64,000 bases of DNA from Asterias amurensis. Its lineage: Eukaryota; Echinodermata; Asteroidea; Forcipulatida; Asteriidae. The notes below the pieces were generated by a model. It was not told where the DNA came from. It searched no databases and saw only the letters and a list, made by a program, of their open reading frames with translations. The position numbers and the translations under genes are program-made. The stretch is taken from NCBI RefSeq assembly GCF_032118995.1, contig NC_092661.1:16501006-16565005 (forward strand), given 5' to 3'. Numbering within the stretch: the first letter of the stretch is position 1; each line of letters begins with the position of its first letter. Shown here one piece after another: positions 17,900 to 29,226 of the stretch.

Positions 17900-18287
17900 A
17901 TAAAGGAACAGGTTGCCTTGGATCGGACGAGTTGGTCAATAAAATGCGTTTGTAACCGTTTGTTATAAAATGCATATGGGTAGAAAGGTGTAAAAGTAGA
18001 ATACAATGATCCACACAAAATGTGCCTCGAAATTGCGTGGTTTTCCTTATACTGTGCGAACTAACATGGTCGGCCATTTATGGGAGTCAAAAATTTGACT
18101 CCCATAAATGGCCGACCGTGTTAGTCGACGAAGTAAAAGGAAAACCGTGCAATTTCGAGGCACATTTGTGTGGATCATTGTATTCTACTTTTACAACATC
18201 TTTCCAACCATATGCATTTTATACAAAACGGTTACAAACGCCTTTTACAGACCAACTCGTCCGATCCAAGGCAACGTGTTCCTTTAA
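17900..18287. mobile_element. Family A foldback transposon
   Basis: Complete: TAAAGGAACAGGTTGCCTTG at the left, GGCAACGTGTTCCTTTAA at the right. The centre is a 24-bp perfect inverted repeat (18069-18092 with 18095-18118) separated by two bases. It starts 12 bp after the IgR2 stop, so it is probably part of the IgR2 3' UTR. Confidence 0.93.
17938..17943 (+). promoter_or_regulatory. Candidate polyadenylation signal inside a transposon end
   Basis: AATAAA lies 50 bp after the IgR2 stop, within the left arm of the family A element. Sister copies read CTATAAAA (21408 and 42233 copies) or CAAAACAAAA (35203 copy) here, so the signal appears to be particular to this copy. Confidence 0.4.
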
Positions 18288-18350
18288 GATTCTGCTCACA
18301 TTCAAATTTGAAACATGGGTCCGAATTCGAAGGAGATCCTGTTGTCCTGT

Positions 18351-18554
18351 GCCCAATTTCATAGAGTTGCTTTTAAGCAGACACTATTGCTTAACAATTA
18401 TTGTGTGCTAAGCAGAAATAGGCAAGATACCAGTCGCAGATTGTACATTGTTGTGGAATGATAGTCTGGCTGGTAACCTTATTCTGGTAAGCATAATTTT
18501 GTTGTGCTTAGCTACATAAATTTATGCTTAAGCAGCTCTATGAATCTTGGGCCA
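18351..18554. mobile_element. Family C inverted-repeat element
   Basis: GCCCAATTTCATAGAGTTGC to AGCTCTATGAATCTTGGGCC, about 204 bp. Its interior (ACCAGTCRCA...GTGGCTGGTAACC-type) is closest to the copy at 43934-44113. Confidence 0.85.
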
Positions 18555-18745
18555 GTGGTCTATAGACCGTTATCACGGTGTGGTGATCATCTTGATTTTA
18601 CTCCATTCCAACTCATGGTAACCAGACTGAGGCTGGATGAAATAATAGTCTGGTGCCATGTTTGCGCAATGAATGTTAGCATTCATTACTGTTATGGAAA
18701 CAGGGAACATGACCAAGATGGTTGACAGCGTGATAAAGGTCTACA
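18555..18745 (+). repeat. Family L repeat
   Basis: Shares a long near-identical stretch with 21120-21290: ACTGAGGCTGGATGAAATAA, then TGGTGCCATGTTTGCGCAAT, then GGAAACAGGGAACATGACCA. Weaker relatives lie at 5737-5850, 21800-21885 and 43690-43855. Confidence 0.8.
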
Positions 18746-18930
18746 TGCATGGCCCAACCGAGTCCAAGCAACAAGTATTTGCTACCATCAGTGCGGGCCA
18801 ATTTTGAAGCAATTGCGGTATACACACCTATATTGGCAGCTTGAATTTATTTGTTAACTGGGTTTCCAAACATGCATTATGGTGTCTTCAAAGATGGCGC
18901 CTGTGCATTATAATAAGCTAGTGGACAGCA

Positions 18931-19150
18931 GGGCTCAATTTCATAGAGCTGCTTAAGCAAAATATTTTGCTTAAGCAAAAATTTCATTGCTTAGTAACAT
19001 CACTCAAGACTCCACTCAATTGTAATGCTAAGTAAACAACAGCTTTATACCAGTCATAAGCAATGTATATGGCAGGAAATTTTGGCCAGTAACATGTGTA
19101 AAATAAGCGAGCTATTTTCGTGCTTAAGCAGCTCTATAAAATGTGCCCCA
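18931..19150. mobile_element. Family C inverted-repeat element
   Basis: GGGCTCAATTTCATAGAGCT to AGCTCTATAAAATGTGCCCC. The interior is almost identical to the copy at 44508-44752 (for example CCACTCAATTGTAATGCTAA), so this subfamily moved fairly recently. Confidence 0.88.
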
Positions 19151-20450
19151 GGTTCCAAGTTAAACTGACAGCATGTCATTTGTACAGTTTGACGATACGA
19201 GAAAGACTCTGCTTTATGGATACAAAACTCTGGCCAGAAACGATTTGGGTGAATTCAGCTTCGGCTTTTGGTTAGTGTTTGCAACAACAAAATTGTTTTT
19301 CAAAAAATATAAGGAAATATCCATATTTGAGTGTCACGTATTTTGTTGTAGAGGAGCTCTATATATTATAAATAAATACAAATAATATTTGCGTTACTCA
19401 GAAAGCCCATCATTTCTCGTTGAGATTTGAATGGGCAATATTTGTGTGTGTGCAAAGAAGATTAATACACTTTTGTTATAATTTTGGTTGAAAATATTTT
19501 TTTTAAATTTTAAATTACATTTTTAAGTAAAGTTAAAATCCGACTGATTATGTTCTTTTTATAGCGCTGTTTGTGTTAAAAGAAAAGGCTCATTGAATAT
19601 AAAATAACATCGTAGAAATTGTAAAGTTTTTGGATGAATTTTCCTGAACACGATTTCAGTAATTATGATCAAATCAACTGTGTTCCTTAAATGAAGTTTT
19701 AATTGTCAGCTTTGATGTGTACATAATAAATGTTATATTACTGGTGCTTTGCAGGCCATAAATGACTGTGAAACGTACCAGGGTATGTAACTATTGCGCT
19801 GTTTACTCGAAATTGAATCGCCACCTTTCGTGAAAAAAGGTATTGGGATTCGTTAAAAGCATATACGCATATCTCCTTCAAAGATTTACAAATGACTTTA
19901 TATTCGAAAATTCCCTACTAAATAACAATTTAAAAAGTGCTATGCAAATTGTACAAATGTTGTTTAATACCTGCTAATGCTCAAACATTATTGTTTTTAA
20001 AAACATGAAACGTTATTCTCGTTGTATATCGCAGTACATATTCCTAGCTTCATTTTGTGACGAAACTTATCCTAAGTGATTAATATATTTCTGTTCCATA
20101 AAGTCAGCTTAGCTTGTCTCGTAAAAGTGCTGCTTGTTTAAAATGGCTTTTATTGGGTAGCTGTGCGGGTGTATAGTTTGGTTCGTTGTTTTGCTAGTTT
20201 CGATTTGAATGGGGGTAAAACCATTTTCCAATCAATTTCTTACGATTCACAAGAAAAATACGGTGATAATTTCTATGATTGCCTTTTCATCTTCGGGATT
20301 GCCTGGAGCTGGTTGTCTATAAATTGCCTCGTTTGACATGGCTATAACCAATGCAAAATCGCGTGTGTGCACCAGGCACAACTATCGGTCAATGATAGGT
20401 TTTCATCATGTCATCGGTGGGAACGCTGTTTTCAAGAGTCTAGTGTTGTA
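19151..20450. other. Intergenic DNA, nothing recognised
   Basis: AT-rich DNA without a supported gene, terminal repeat or simple-repeat tract of note. Confidence 0.5.
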
Positions 20451-20836
20451 TTAAAAGACACTGGACACTATTGGTAATTGTCAAAGACTAGTCTTTACAG
20501 TTGGTGTATCTCAACAAATGCATAAAATGACAAACCTCTGAAAATTTGAGCTCAAGCGGTCGTCGAAGTTGCAAGATATTAATGAAAGAAAAAAACACCC
20601 TTGTCGCACCATGGTCACACGAAGTTGTGTGCTTTCAGATGCTTGATTTTGAGACCTCAAATTCTAAATCTGAGGTCTCGAAATAAAATTTCTTCTTTCT
20701 CGAAAACTACCTCACTTCAGAGGGAGCCGTTTGTCACAATGTTTTATACTACAACCTCTCCCCATTACTCGTCACCAAGTAAGGTTGATAATAATTATTT
20801 TGAGTAATAACCAACTTGAGTGTCCACTGCCTTTAA
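20451..20836 (-). mobile_element. Family B transposon
   Basis: Both ends present (TTAAAAGACACTGGACACTA and TGTCCACTGCCTTTAA). A short internal duplication CACCATGGTCACACGAAG lies near 20606-20625. Confidence 0.9.
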
Positions 20837-21119
20837 GCTTAAGTCTAAACTACCATATACTTCATTATGTATTTAACGCTTCTTAAAGACATAATTTGTT
20901 TTCTGTTTTATAACTTTTGTGCGGTAAAGGTGTTTGGGTCTAAAGGTGTACAGTAAAAACATGCAGTTGCAATGCAAATCCTCCAGAATAATGGGTAGGC
21001 TTACATTTAGTTAAAAATAAAAAAGGTACACTTTCAGTGGCAACACATTCAGTAATGTGTTTAGTTTGGTTACTGTTGTGTGATATATAGACGTGTCTTA
21101 AAGTATACACCTTTCTTGA

Positions 21120-21290
21120 TTCTCCAATCAATCAAACTCATTGTAACCAAACTGAGGCTGGACGAAACAATAATCTGGTGCCATGTTTGCGCAATGAACG
21201 TTAGCATTCATTACTGTTATGGAAACAGGGAACATGACCAATATGGTGACAGCGTGATAAAGGTCTTTTGAATCAAAAATTGTCCCTCTA
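21120..21290 (+). repeat. Family L repeat
   Basis: Second copy of the repeat at 18555-18745; same order of conserved blocks, ending GACAGCGTGATAAAGGTCT. Confidence 0.8.
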
Positions 21291-21407
21291 CCATGTTGCC
21301 TTTTGTTCACGGTCATGCTGATATGATGTAACTGACATTTTGTCACACTGTAGTAGCCATCTTGGTTACATTCCCTTTGTACACAATGACGCTAATAATT
21401 TCAATTC

Positions 21408-21789
21408 TTAAAGGAACACGTTGCCTTGGATCGGACGAGTTGGTCTATAAAAAGCGTATGTAACCGTTTTTTTTTATAAAATGCATATGGTTGGAAAGAT
21501 GTTTTAAAAGTAGAATACAATGATCCACACAAGTTTGCCTCGAAATTGCGTGGTTTTCCGTTTACTGTGCGAACTAACACGGTCGGCCATTTATGGGAGT
21601 CAACCATAAATGGCCGACCGTGTTAGTCGACGTGGTTAAAGGAAAACCGTGCATCTTCGAGGCATGTTTGTGTGGATCATTGTATTCTACTTTTACAACA
21701 TCTTTCTGCCCACATACATTTTATAACAAACGGTAACAAACGCTTTTTATAGACCAACTCGACCGATCCAAGGCAACGTGTTCCTTTAA
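21408..21789. mobile_element. Family A foldback transposon
   Basis: Complete, TTAAAGGAACACGTTGCC to GGCAACGTGTTCCTTTAA. The centre has lost part of one arm (GGGAGTCAACCATAAATGG), shortening the palindrome. Confidence 0.93.
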
Positions 21790-21799
21790 TTCGTGAAAA

Positions 21800-21885
21800 G
21801 GGACAGACTAACTTTTCCTCCAGCCTCGGTTTGGTTACTTTGGTTTGAATGAAAGACCAAAATGGCTGCACCATGATCAAAGATT
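21800..21885 (+). repeat. Family L-like fragment
   Basis: TCCAGCCTCGGTTTGGTTAC followed by CCAAAATGGCTGCACCATGA resembles 5780-5835 in MSH2. Confidence 0.4.
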
Positions 21886-22040
21886 ACAACACGTGCTGAA
21901 ATCGCCAAATCAAAACTAGAATCTAAACTTTTTTTTAATAATAATTCAGTCAATATTAAAATGGTACCATAACTGTTAGCTAAAAGTGTCACACATTAAA
22001 CGTATTATACGGGATTGGTATGAAAAGCATGCATCACGAT

Positions 22041-22432
22041 ATAAAAACACTGGTCGCTAATGGTAATTGTCAAAGACCACTCTTCTCACTTGGTGTATCT
22101 CAACATATGCACAAAATAACAAACCTGTGAAAGTTTGAGCTCAATTGGTCGTGGAAGTTGCGAGATAATTATGAAAGAAAAACAGCCTTGTCACACGAAG
22201 TACGGTGCTTTCATCGGATGCTTGATTTCGAGACCTCGAATTCTAATTCTGAGGTCTCGAAATCAAATTCGTGGAAACAACTTCTTTCTCGAAAACTACA
22301 TTACTTCAGAGGGAACTGTTTCTCACAATGTTTAATACTATCAACCTCTCCCTATTACTCATTACCAACTTAAGTAAGGATTTATGCTAATAATTATTTT
22401 GAGTAATTACCAATAGTGTCCACTGCCTTTAA
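22041..22432 (-). mobile_element. Family B transposon
   Basis: The left end is eroded (ATAAAAACACTGGTCGCTAA), the right end intact (GTGTCCACTGCCTTTAA). The internal palindrome GAGACCTCG/TGAGGTCTCG is well preserved. Confidence 0.9.
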
Positions 22433-23818
22433 CTTGAAAGCTTTACAAAGTTTACATAACCAGAGCCGTTTTTGTCTGTGAAATATTTCCATCAGAGTAT
22501 TCGAAAAAAAAACTCAACCTGAAAATCATAAACAAACAAAAAATGCAACAGCTTAGTTTGGTTGTTACAACCCAAACTAAGAGCACTTAGTGAAGCTGAA
22601 AGTGTGTATAGTTTTCATTATATTATTTTATTCACAAAGCTGAAAGCTGAATAGACCATACTTTTTATAGGTTTGTTATTTCATGTGTGTGGTTGATCAC
22701 ACAAACCACCAACGGTGTCTGGGACTATTTTGTCAGCTCTGTCAATCCCATACAATGCCTTTGAATGCGTAAGCCTTAGTTATAATCCGTTCGTAGTTTC
22801 GGTTCATGTTTTATTCATAATATTCCAGATACATTTCCTGTTCTGTTATAATAAACGATTATTAGTATTGAAATCATACAAAACCAACGACTTGTAAAAA
22901 ATTATAAAAAAAATTGTATAAGCAAAATAAATTTATGCGAATAACAAACGATTATAAAAACACCAAAATAAGCATTATGTTTTTTTATATTTTATTTGAA
23001 ATGAGTAGGGTAGATGGCCTTAGCTTCCGATCCAAACCGGACCTTCTTCAGAGGCATAAACACGTACAAACAAATACATATCCATTTATAGAACAAAGGG
23101 AGCAAAGGGTTAAGAGAAGGGATCCAGAAAGAGCGGGAAAATTATAGCCAATCAAAGTTTCTATTTTAGAAAAAATTGCTGGCTATGAACAAATGGGAGA
23201 TAATGGTGAGGACAAAGGATGGTCAGTATGAAAGGGTGGATTACTGGACCATATTTTATTTCATTTTATATTAATATATACTGTTTCATATGAAAATAAA
23301 TGCTTTCATTAATGTGCACGGTGAGGATATTATATGTTATATTTTACATGGGTCACAGTAATAGTTTAACCCACCAGTGAATGTCATCAAATAAATGATA
23401 ATGCAAATTAAGGTGAGATGGGCGTCGAGGCCCATTGCCCCACATAAACAAAAGTAGTTTCTGCCCCGTGGTTCTGCCTATACCACCCACTAATACTCCT
23501 CACTGAATAGAAATCTTGACTCAGAATTTTGGCTTGCTGTATTGATAGCGTTTCGTGTTCTGTATTTGAGGGTGCAAAACACTGTATCCGCCCACTTGAG
23601 AGTCACCAGTATTGCCCTGAACAGAAACAAAAAAGCAACCTCAAAAACACCGTGAACTCCAGCTCTTTTGTAGTGAGTCACAATATATACAACACACACC
23701 CATAGAGACTTGCCATATGGCTAAACGCCAAACAATTCATGCATTACGAGAAATATTTTGTTCAACGGGTGCCGTGATGCTCCTTTTGCTTTAGCTGAAA
23801 AATGTTAAGCAATGTTAA
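22433..23818. other. Intergenic DNA; possible retroelement tail near 23030
   Basis: No supported gene. On the - strand at about 23020-23065 is CCTCTGAAGAAGGTCCGGTT followed by GGATCGGAAGCTAAGG, a phrase of the sort seen near the ends of Penelope-type and related retroelements. Remainder AT-rich. Confidence 0.35.
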
Positions 23819-24202
23819 TTAAAGGCAGTGGACACTATTGGTAATTACTCAAAATACCTTTTAGCTCAAAAACGTACTTGGTGTCGAGTAATGGGGAGAG
23901 ATTGATAATAATAAACATTGTGAGAAACGGCTCCCTCTGAAGTGACGTAGTTTTCGAGAAGTAATTTTCCACGAATTTGATTTCGAGGCCTCAGATTTAG
24001 AACTTGAGGTCTCGAAATCAAGCATCAGAAAGCACACCACTTCGTGTGACAAGCTTGTTTTTTCTTTCACTATTATCTGGCAACTTCGATGACCGATTGA
24101 GTTCAAATCTTCACAGGTTTGTTATTTTATGCATATGTTGAGATACACCAAGTGAGAAGACGTTTTTTTTTTTATAATTACCAATAGTGTCTACTGTCTT
24201 TA
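23819..24202 (+). mobile_element. Family B transposon
   Basis: TTAAAGGCAGTGGACACTAT to GTGTCTACTGTCTTTAA. A T-run replaces the usual CTAGTCTTTGACA segment near the right end. Confidence 0.92.
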
Positions 24203-24262
24203 AGCAGCCCTTTGAAATTGTGCCATGGTACCTAGCCGGGGTTCGAACCCGGGCCAAAGTTG
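24203..24262. repeat. Family C end joined to a tRNA-like segment
   Basis: AGCAGCCCTTTGAAATTGTG resembles a family C end. GCCGGGGTTCGAACCCGGGC follows and has B-box form. No full tRNA can be folded around it. Confidence 0.4.
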
Positions 24263-24422
24263 CGAGAGCTAGGCGGAGCGCTTTATACACCAGCCTATTT
24301 TGTTTAGGTCCCCCATATACCCATGTTGTCTTCCTTGGTTGCTCAACCAACGATTGTTTACTTGTACCATGCTTGTACACACTGTATTTTGGGGAAAATT
24401 TACTGTCCTTGATTCTTGGCCT

Positions 24423-24454
24423 AATAAATAATAATAATAATAATAATAATAATA
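24423..24454 (+). repeat. (ATA)n microsatellite
   Basis: About ten AAT units. Confidence 0.9.
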
Positions 24455-25426
24455 CTATGTCCCATGTCACCAAAATTGTCAAGTCGCGCGAGATTTGGGA
24501 AGAGTTTACTCAACACGTTTTGCAACTTTGTGACGTCATTTTCTTCCTCCATGTTTGTACCATTGTACATACCACATGCCTTTATAAGATACAGCCCACG
24601 TAGATCATGAAAGATTACTCAACCCCCGACCTTCGCCAATAGTACGCCCAATATCTCCTATTGTTATGCCGATTATACCCAGTGAAAGCTAAACAAGCAA
24701 GGCTCATCCAGTACATGTAGTGTAGCTAAAACCAGAACAAAAGACACCTATAACGGACCAATGCATTTTGCTTTGAAGGGGTGCCACAATAAGCAGACGC
24801 GTTTTTACAAAAACCGACTTCAAAACTTTAAGTATTTTTTTCCTCAAGATTATTCGATATAAGTGGACACTTCCAAAGTCAGAATGGTATTTTAAAATAT
24901 TGCTCGATAATATTTGAAATATAATACTGAAGTTTATAAGTTTAGAATGGCCTTGAGGGAAAGTGTACTATTTGTGGGAGTATTGCATTGACAGTACAGG
25001 CCTCTCACTGTCACAGGTCATGTTTACGCAACCGCGCCCAGCCCATCCAAAAACAACCCCGACTTGAGTGTGAACTCCCCTCACGGTTCGGCACTCGTTC
25101 GTCTAAACCTAAACTCAGACGAGAACATTTTCACCGGTTGAAGATTTCCCATCACTGACGTTGACAGTCGTCCTCACCACTGTGATATAATGCATCTGTA
25201 ATGAAGGTTTGTAATTACTGATGATTAGAGAGCGTGTGTTATATTTCTTAACTGTGTGGTGGTGAAAGCCTTGCTCTACGGTGAAATACAATCGATAATT
25301 CGCGAATACAGCGAGTCATTTCACGACCATACTGTGAGGGATAACTAGTGGCAAGAACACACCGAGCTTTCACTTTGGATTAGTTGTATAGTGAACCTGT
25401 TGACTTTTCGTCAAAAGCAATCAAAT
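24455..25426. other. Upstream region of IgR3
   Basis: Should hold the IgR3 promoter. A GC-richer stretch lies at 25020-25140, between AT-rich flanks. No TATA element stood out, and no coding sequence was recognised. Confidence 0.4.
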
Positions 25427-26896
25427 ATGGCGTCCGTGTACTGTACATTCTTGTCATGTGTCACCGTTATTCTGGTGACACTTGCTGCTGTCGTGGTGTC
25501 ACAGACTGAGCCAACAACCTTTGAGGTGTCACCGCAGGACACATCGGCGGCCGTGGGTTTCCCAGTGACAATCTACTGCTCCGTAACAAACATTGGCCGT
25601 CATCAAGTGTTCTGGAACATTGTTCAGAATTCGACTTCGGATTTCACCCTTGGACCGAACTACAACAGACACGCCTCGTTCGATCGTTTTCAGTTTGGTG
25701 GCGGTCTGGATCGAGGGGAATTTAACCTCCGTATCTCTGAGGTACAGAAGGAGGATGCTGGGAGGTACATATGTCTGTTGAACGACCCTTTCAATGAGAT
25801 GTCTGTAGCTCAGGAGGCAGGAGCCAGACTGACGGTCTTAGATGCTCCTTTAGCACCTCTTACTGCAAACCCTCAATGTGAGAGCAGCCCTGTTGGAGTA
25901 GACGGCCAGAATGGAGTATTTAAACAAGGTGACGTCTTAACTCTGACATGTACCTCACGAGGGGGTGTACCTCTTCCCGAGCTAGCCTGGGAAAGGGTCA
26001 CGGAGAACAACGCCATAGACAAGCTACCGGGAAAAACAAGAGTGAGAGGCGATATGGTGACCACCTCAGCAGACGTCAGACTATCGAGTGAGGATCACCA
26101 GTCCCACTATAAATGCAGCGAGACACACCCATCAGCCTCCACTCCTCGTCTCTGCGAGACAGAAACTTCCATGAACGTTCGTTTTGAACCTGAGGTTGTT
26201 ATCACTCCTAGTGCAGTCTACGTCCAGTTGTTTGAGACATCGGTAGTCACGCTAAGGTGTGTGGCATCGGGCTACCCGGAGCTGAGCAGCGGTCCCACGA
26301 TCGTACTTCCAGTCAACAAGACAGGTACCTTCAGCGAAGACCGGTCTTCAGTTGAGGTATCACTTACTACGGATGACATCGGGAAGGACTTTTACTGCCG
26401 GGCTGTGAATGATGTCGGCGTGGGAGAAGCCGCGGTGGAGATCGAGCAACTCTCGTTGCTTCCGACATGGCTGACGCTAGTCATCATCGCGGGTATTGGA
26501 TTCGTTATTTTGATTGTCATAACCATCGTGTCATGTGCCCTTTGCGTGGATAGATCCAAACGCCACGACGAGTCGCGAAGCAGGAGCAAAGACCGGCTAC
26601 GGTACTCCGTTAATAAGTCACTAAGGGGCACTTCGTTGAGGCGAGAGGGTGAAGATGACTTCATTGACGGGTTTGACGGTGACATGCTCCCCATTGAAGA
26701 CTTCCAGGGTGGCAGGGAGACCATGCAGATGCAGAACACCAACAAGGAGGTTGCGAATGACTTCGAGACCGGGGAAGCTGGTACGAGGTATGAGAATGTC
26801 AACGAAGCATTCCAGCCGGATGACAGCATTCAGAGTAATTCAATCTCACAGTCAAATCCTTCATATGAGCATGCCATAGACGTCGATTTTGAGTAG
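25427..26896 (+). CDS. IgR3: intronless three-Ig transmembrane receptor with pYxN tail
   Basis: 489 residues in one exon. The open frame extends 12 codons upstream to a GTG, but the Met at 25427 (AATATGGCGTC, giving MASVYC and a signal peptide) is the sensible start. Domain 1 is V-like: C51, W63, DAGRYIC ending C116. Domain 2 has C151, C175, W188, C230 and C243, with CSETHP. Domain 3 has C278 and C324 and, like IgR2, no core Trp, but it shares LPVNKTG and DFYCRAVNDVGVGE with that protein. The membrane span is about 349-373, then CVDRSK. Tail: an Arg/Ser-rich stretch (378-406), MLPIEDFQGG (420-429), NDFETGEAGTRYENVNEAF with Y455 in a pYxN site. Ectodomain and tail motifs line up with IgR2 from end to end, so the two are tandem duplicates that have diverged well. 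Biological role unknown. Confidence 0.93.
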   Translation: MASVYCTFLSCVTVILVTLAAVVVSQTEPTTFEVSPQDTSAAVGFPVTIYCSVTNIGRHQVFWNIVQNSTSDFTLGPNYNRHASFDRFQFGGGLDRGEFNLRISEVQKEDAGRYICLLNDPFNEMSVAQEAGARLTVLDAPLAPLTANPQCESSPVGVDGQNGVFKQGDVLTLTCTSRGGVPLPELAWERVTENNAIDKLPGKTRVRGDMVTTSADVRLSSEDHQSHYKCSETHPSASTPRLCETETSMNVRFEPEVVITPSAVYVQLFETSVVTLRCVASGYPELSSGPTIVLPVNKTGTFSEDRSSVEVSLTTDDIGKDFYCRAVNDVGVGEAAVEIEQLSLLPTWLTLVIIAGIGFVILIVITIVSCALCVDRSKRHDESRSRSKDRLRYSVNKSLRGTSLRREGEDDFIDGFDGDMLPIEDFQGGRETMQMQNTNKEVANDFETGEAGTRYENVNEAFQPDDSIQSNSISQSNPSYEHAIDVDFE

Positions 26897-27292
26897 TAGA
26901 TAAAAAAAGGCAACATGAAGACTGTTTTCAAAGTCATGCTCTAAATAGTGTGGTTTTGTGAAGTTGATTTTTGAAAATTGCAAATTTTTAAGGTTAATGC
27001 TAAAAACAATAATGTACCAATACGAGAGTAATTTGAACAGCAACAATTACGAAGGGGAACTCAGGTGATCTCAAACATTTTCCACAAAACTTATACTTTG
27101 GTCCCAAAATCCATATCAACCACGTTTTGATTGATAATTACAGACCAAAAACAAGAAAAGCTTCTCTCCAAGTGGACCAAATTCTCATTTTTGGGGAAAA
27201 GTTTTAGTTCACGTGAGTTCACCTTTGGTAATGTTGACTGTTCTGGTAGAATTGGTGTCAGAAATTTGCATTCATCTCTTGTTTGTTTTGCT
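26897..27292 (+). other. IgR3 3' flank
   Basis: Presumed 3' UTR; GATAAA lies right after the stop, but no canonical AATAAA was seen. Otherwise featureless. Confidence 0.4.
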
Positions 27293-27674
27293 TTTGAAGA
27301 CAGTGTACACTATTGGTAATTGTCAAAGACCGGTCTTCTCACTTTGTGTATATCAACATATGCATGAACAAACCTGTGAAAATTTGAGCTCAATCGGTCG
27401 TCGAGGTTGCGAGATAATAATGAAAGAAAATAAAACACCCTTGCCACACGAAGTTGTGCGCTTTCATATGCTTAATTTAGAGACCTCAAATTCAAACTTG
27501 AGGTCTCGAAATCAAGTTCGTGGAAAATACTTCTTTCTCGAAAACTATGTCACTTCAGAGGGAGCCGTTTCTCACAATGTTTTATACCATCAACCTCTCC
27601 CCATTACTCGTTACCAAGTACGGTTTTATGCATAATTATTTTGAATAATTACCAATAGTGTTCACTGCCTTTAA
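27293..27674 (-). mobile_element. Family B transposon
   Basis: Left end eroded (TTTGAAGACAGTGTACACTA), right end intact (TTCACTGCCTTTAA); internal palindrome conserved. Confidence 0.9.
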
Positions 27675-28130
27675 ATACTCGTTGATTAGCGCTTTGTATA
27701 TGCAATCAAAGTTGTTACTATGTTATGGCCTGAAATACTGTCTTTAACTAGAAACCCTTTCAAATTATAATTTCCACTCACCCAAATTTATGCAATCTTT
27801 TTGAACGATTTTTTTTTAATTAATTAATAATCACCCAATTGGGAATAACCTTAGTTCACTCTGTACATCTTTAAAATGTATGTCTTGCTAGTATGGTTTC
27901 ATAATAGATGTACTAGTTGGTTATAGTAAGACGAATTTTAACTGTTTTACTTCGATGGCAAAAAAAAAAAAAAAATACAGACAACCAAATATTAGTAAAC
28001 AAAAAAACAAGAAGAAGTTGTTTTACTTTTTTTTATAATTCCAAATGGTGCGATGTGATTTGTTGTTTAAATACCTCTGTAAACTGCAGTGATGCATTGT
28101 AGTCGTTTGTTATAGAAATCAATGCTTCTC
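27675..28130. other. Intergenic DNA, nothing recognised
   Basis: AT-rich with an A-run near 27960; no gene supported. Confidence 0.5.
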
Positions 28131-28494
28131 TTAATGGCACAGGACACTATTGGTAATTACTCAAAATAATGACATTATTAGCACAAAACCTTACTTGGTA
28201 ACGAGTAATGGGGAGAGGTTGGTGAAACGGCTCCCTCCGAAGTGACGTAGTTTTCGAGAAAGAAGTAATTTTCCGCGAGTTTGATTTCGAGACCTCAGAT
28301 TTAGAATTTGAGGTCTCGAAATCAAGCATCTGAAAGTACACGACTTGGTGTGACAAGGTTTTTTGTCTTTCATTAATATCTCGCAAGTTTGATGACTGAT
28401 TGAGCTCAAATGTTCACAGGTATGCATATGTTGAGATACACCAACTGTGGAGACTAGTTTTTAACAACTATACCATAGTTTCCAGTGTCTTTAA
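28131..28494 (+). mobile_element. Family B transposon
   Basis: TTAATGGCACAGGACACTAT to TTTCCAGTGTCTTTAA. A deletion of about 25 bp near 28222 removes the TATAAAACATTGTGA block seen in other copies. Confidence 0.88.
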
Positions 28495-28584
28495 AAACTA
28501 CCATGTCAGATACCTGAATCGTTTCTGGATCATCCAGGGTCAAAGACTTGTTACAAATAGATGTATTGGACTGCCGTAGGTGAC

Positions 28585-28660
28585 TCAGTATTGGAGTCAG
28601 TTCCACACATTTTCGGGTCAGTTTGACACATACCCCTGACCATACTGACCCAGGTCCTTG
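28585..28660 (+). repeat. Family J fragment
   Basis: Repeated GGGTCAGTTTGACACA and CTGACCCAGG phrases as in the fuller copy at 40988-41230. Confidence 0.5.
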
Positions 28661-28850
28661 AACAGTTGCTTAAATTTTATAAACATGTAGATGCCATATT
28701 GTTAACTCTATAAAATTTGCAAATTGTTTCTCTTTGTGATTTGACTGCAATTCAGACTTTGGCTGCGATTGTCTTGTTTTTATTAAACCATTTCAAATCA
28801 AGTAAAATAAAATGATATCAATGATTTTGAGGAGCGAAAAAAAAACACAA

Positions 28851-28876
28851 AAAAACAAACAAACAAACAAACAAAC
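28851..28876 (+). repeat. (AAAC)n microsatellite
   Basis: Six to seven units of CAAA. Confidence 0.85.
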
Positions 28877-29127
28877 CTGATAGTTTTGGCCCTGTGAAAA
28901 GGGCTAGGTGAACCATATACCGTGCATGTGAAAACAGCTATTAGTTTAATAGCTAATTCATATGCTTGGGTAATGTAGGCTTACTCTTTTAAAGCAATAG
29001 TGCAAATAGCTTTTAGCATGACGCATTACATAGTCAACAAAGCAAACTATGTTCCTTTTAAAGTGTCGCCTATTTTCATCAGGAACCAAAAAATAGATCT
29101 AAATTTAGTTTGATTACTCTATAAAAG

Positions 29128-29226
29128 CCCGGTTCAGAATCGACTTGGGTCCCGTTGGGCCTGACCTATTTGCGAGTCAGTTTGACCCTGAATCTGTGTC
29201 AAGCTTTATTCGTAATGACCCAGGTA
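29128..29226 (+). repeat. Family J fragment
   Basis: TTGGGTCCCGTTGGGCCTGA, AGTCAGTTTGACCCTGAATC and TGACCCAGGTAC match family J internal phrases. Confidence 0.5.

Noticed and set aside
18022-18411. Open frames across family A elements, including 35076-35456
   Set aside because: They read the arms of a palindromic transposon; both strands are open, and nothing in them resembles a protein domain.
24236-24255. tRNA genes at isolated B boxes (also near 8428, 33846 and 35597)
   Set aside because: No A box at proper distance and no acceptor stem; these are fragments of tRNA-derived repeats.
25391-25426. Upstream extension of IgR3 (and likewise of IgR5 from 51418)
   Set aside because: These extensions begin with GTG, and the following Met has better context and directly precedes the signal peptide.
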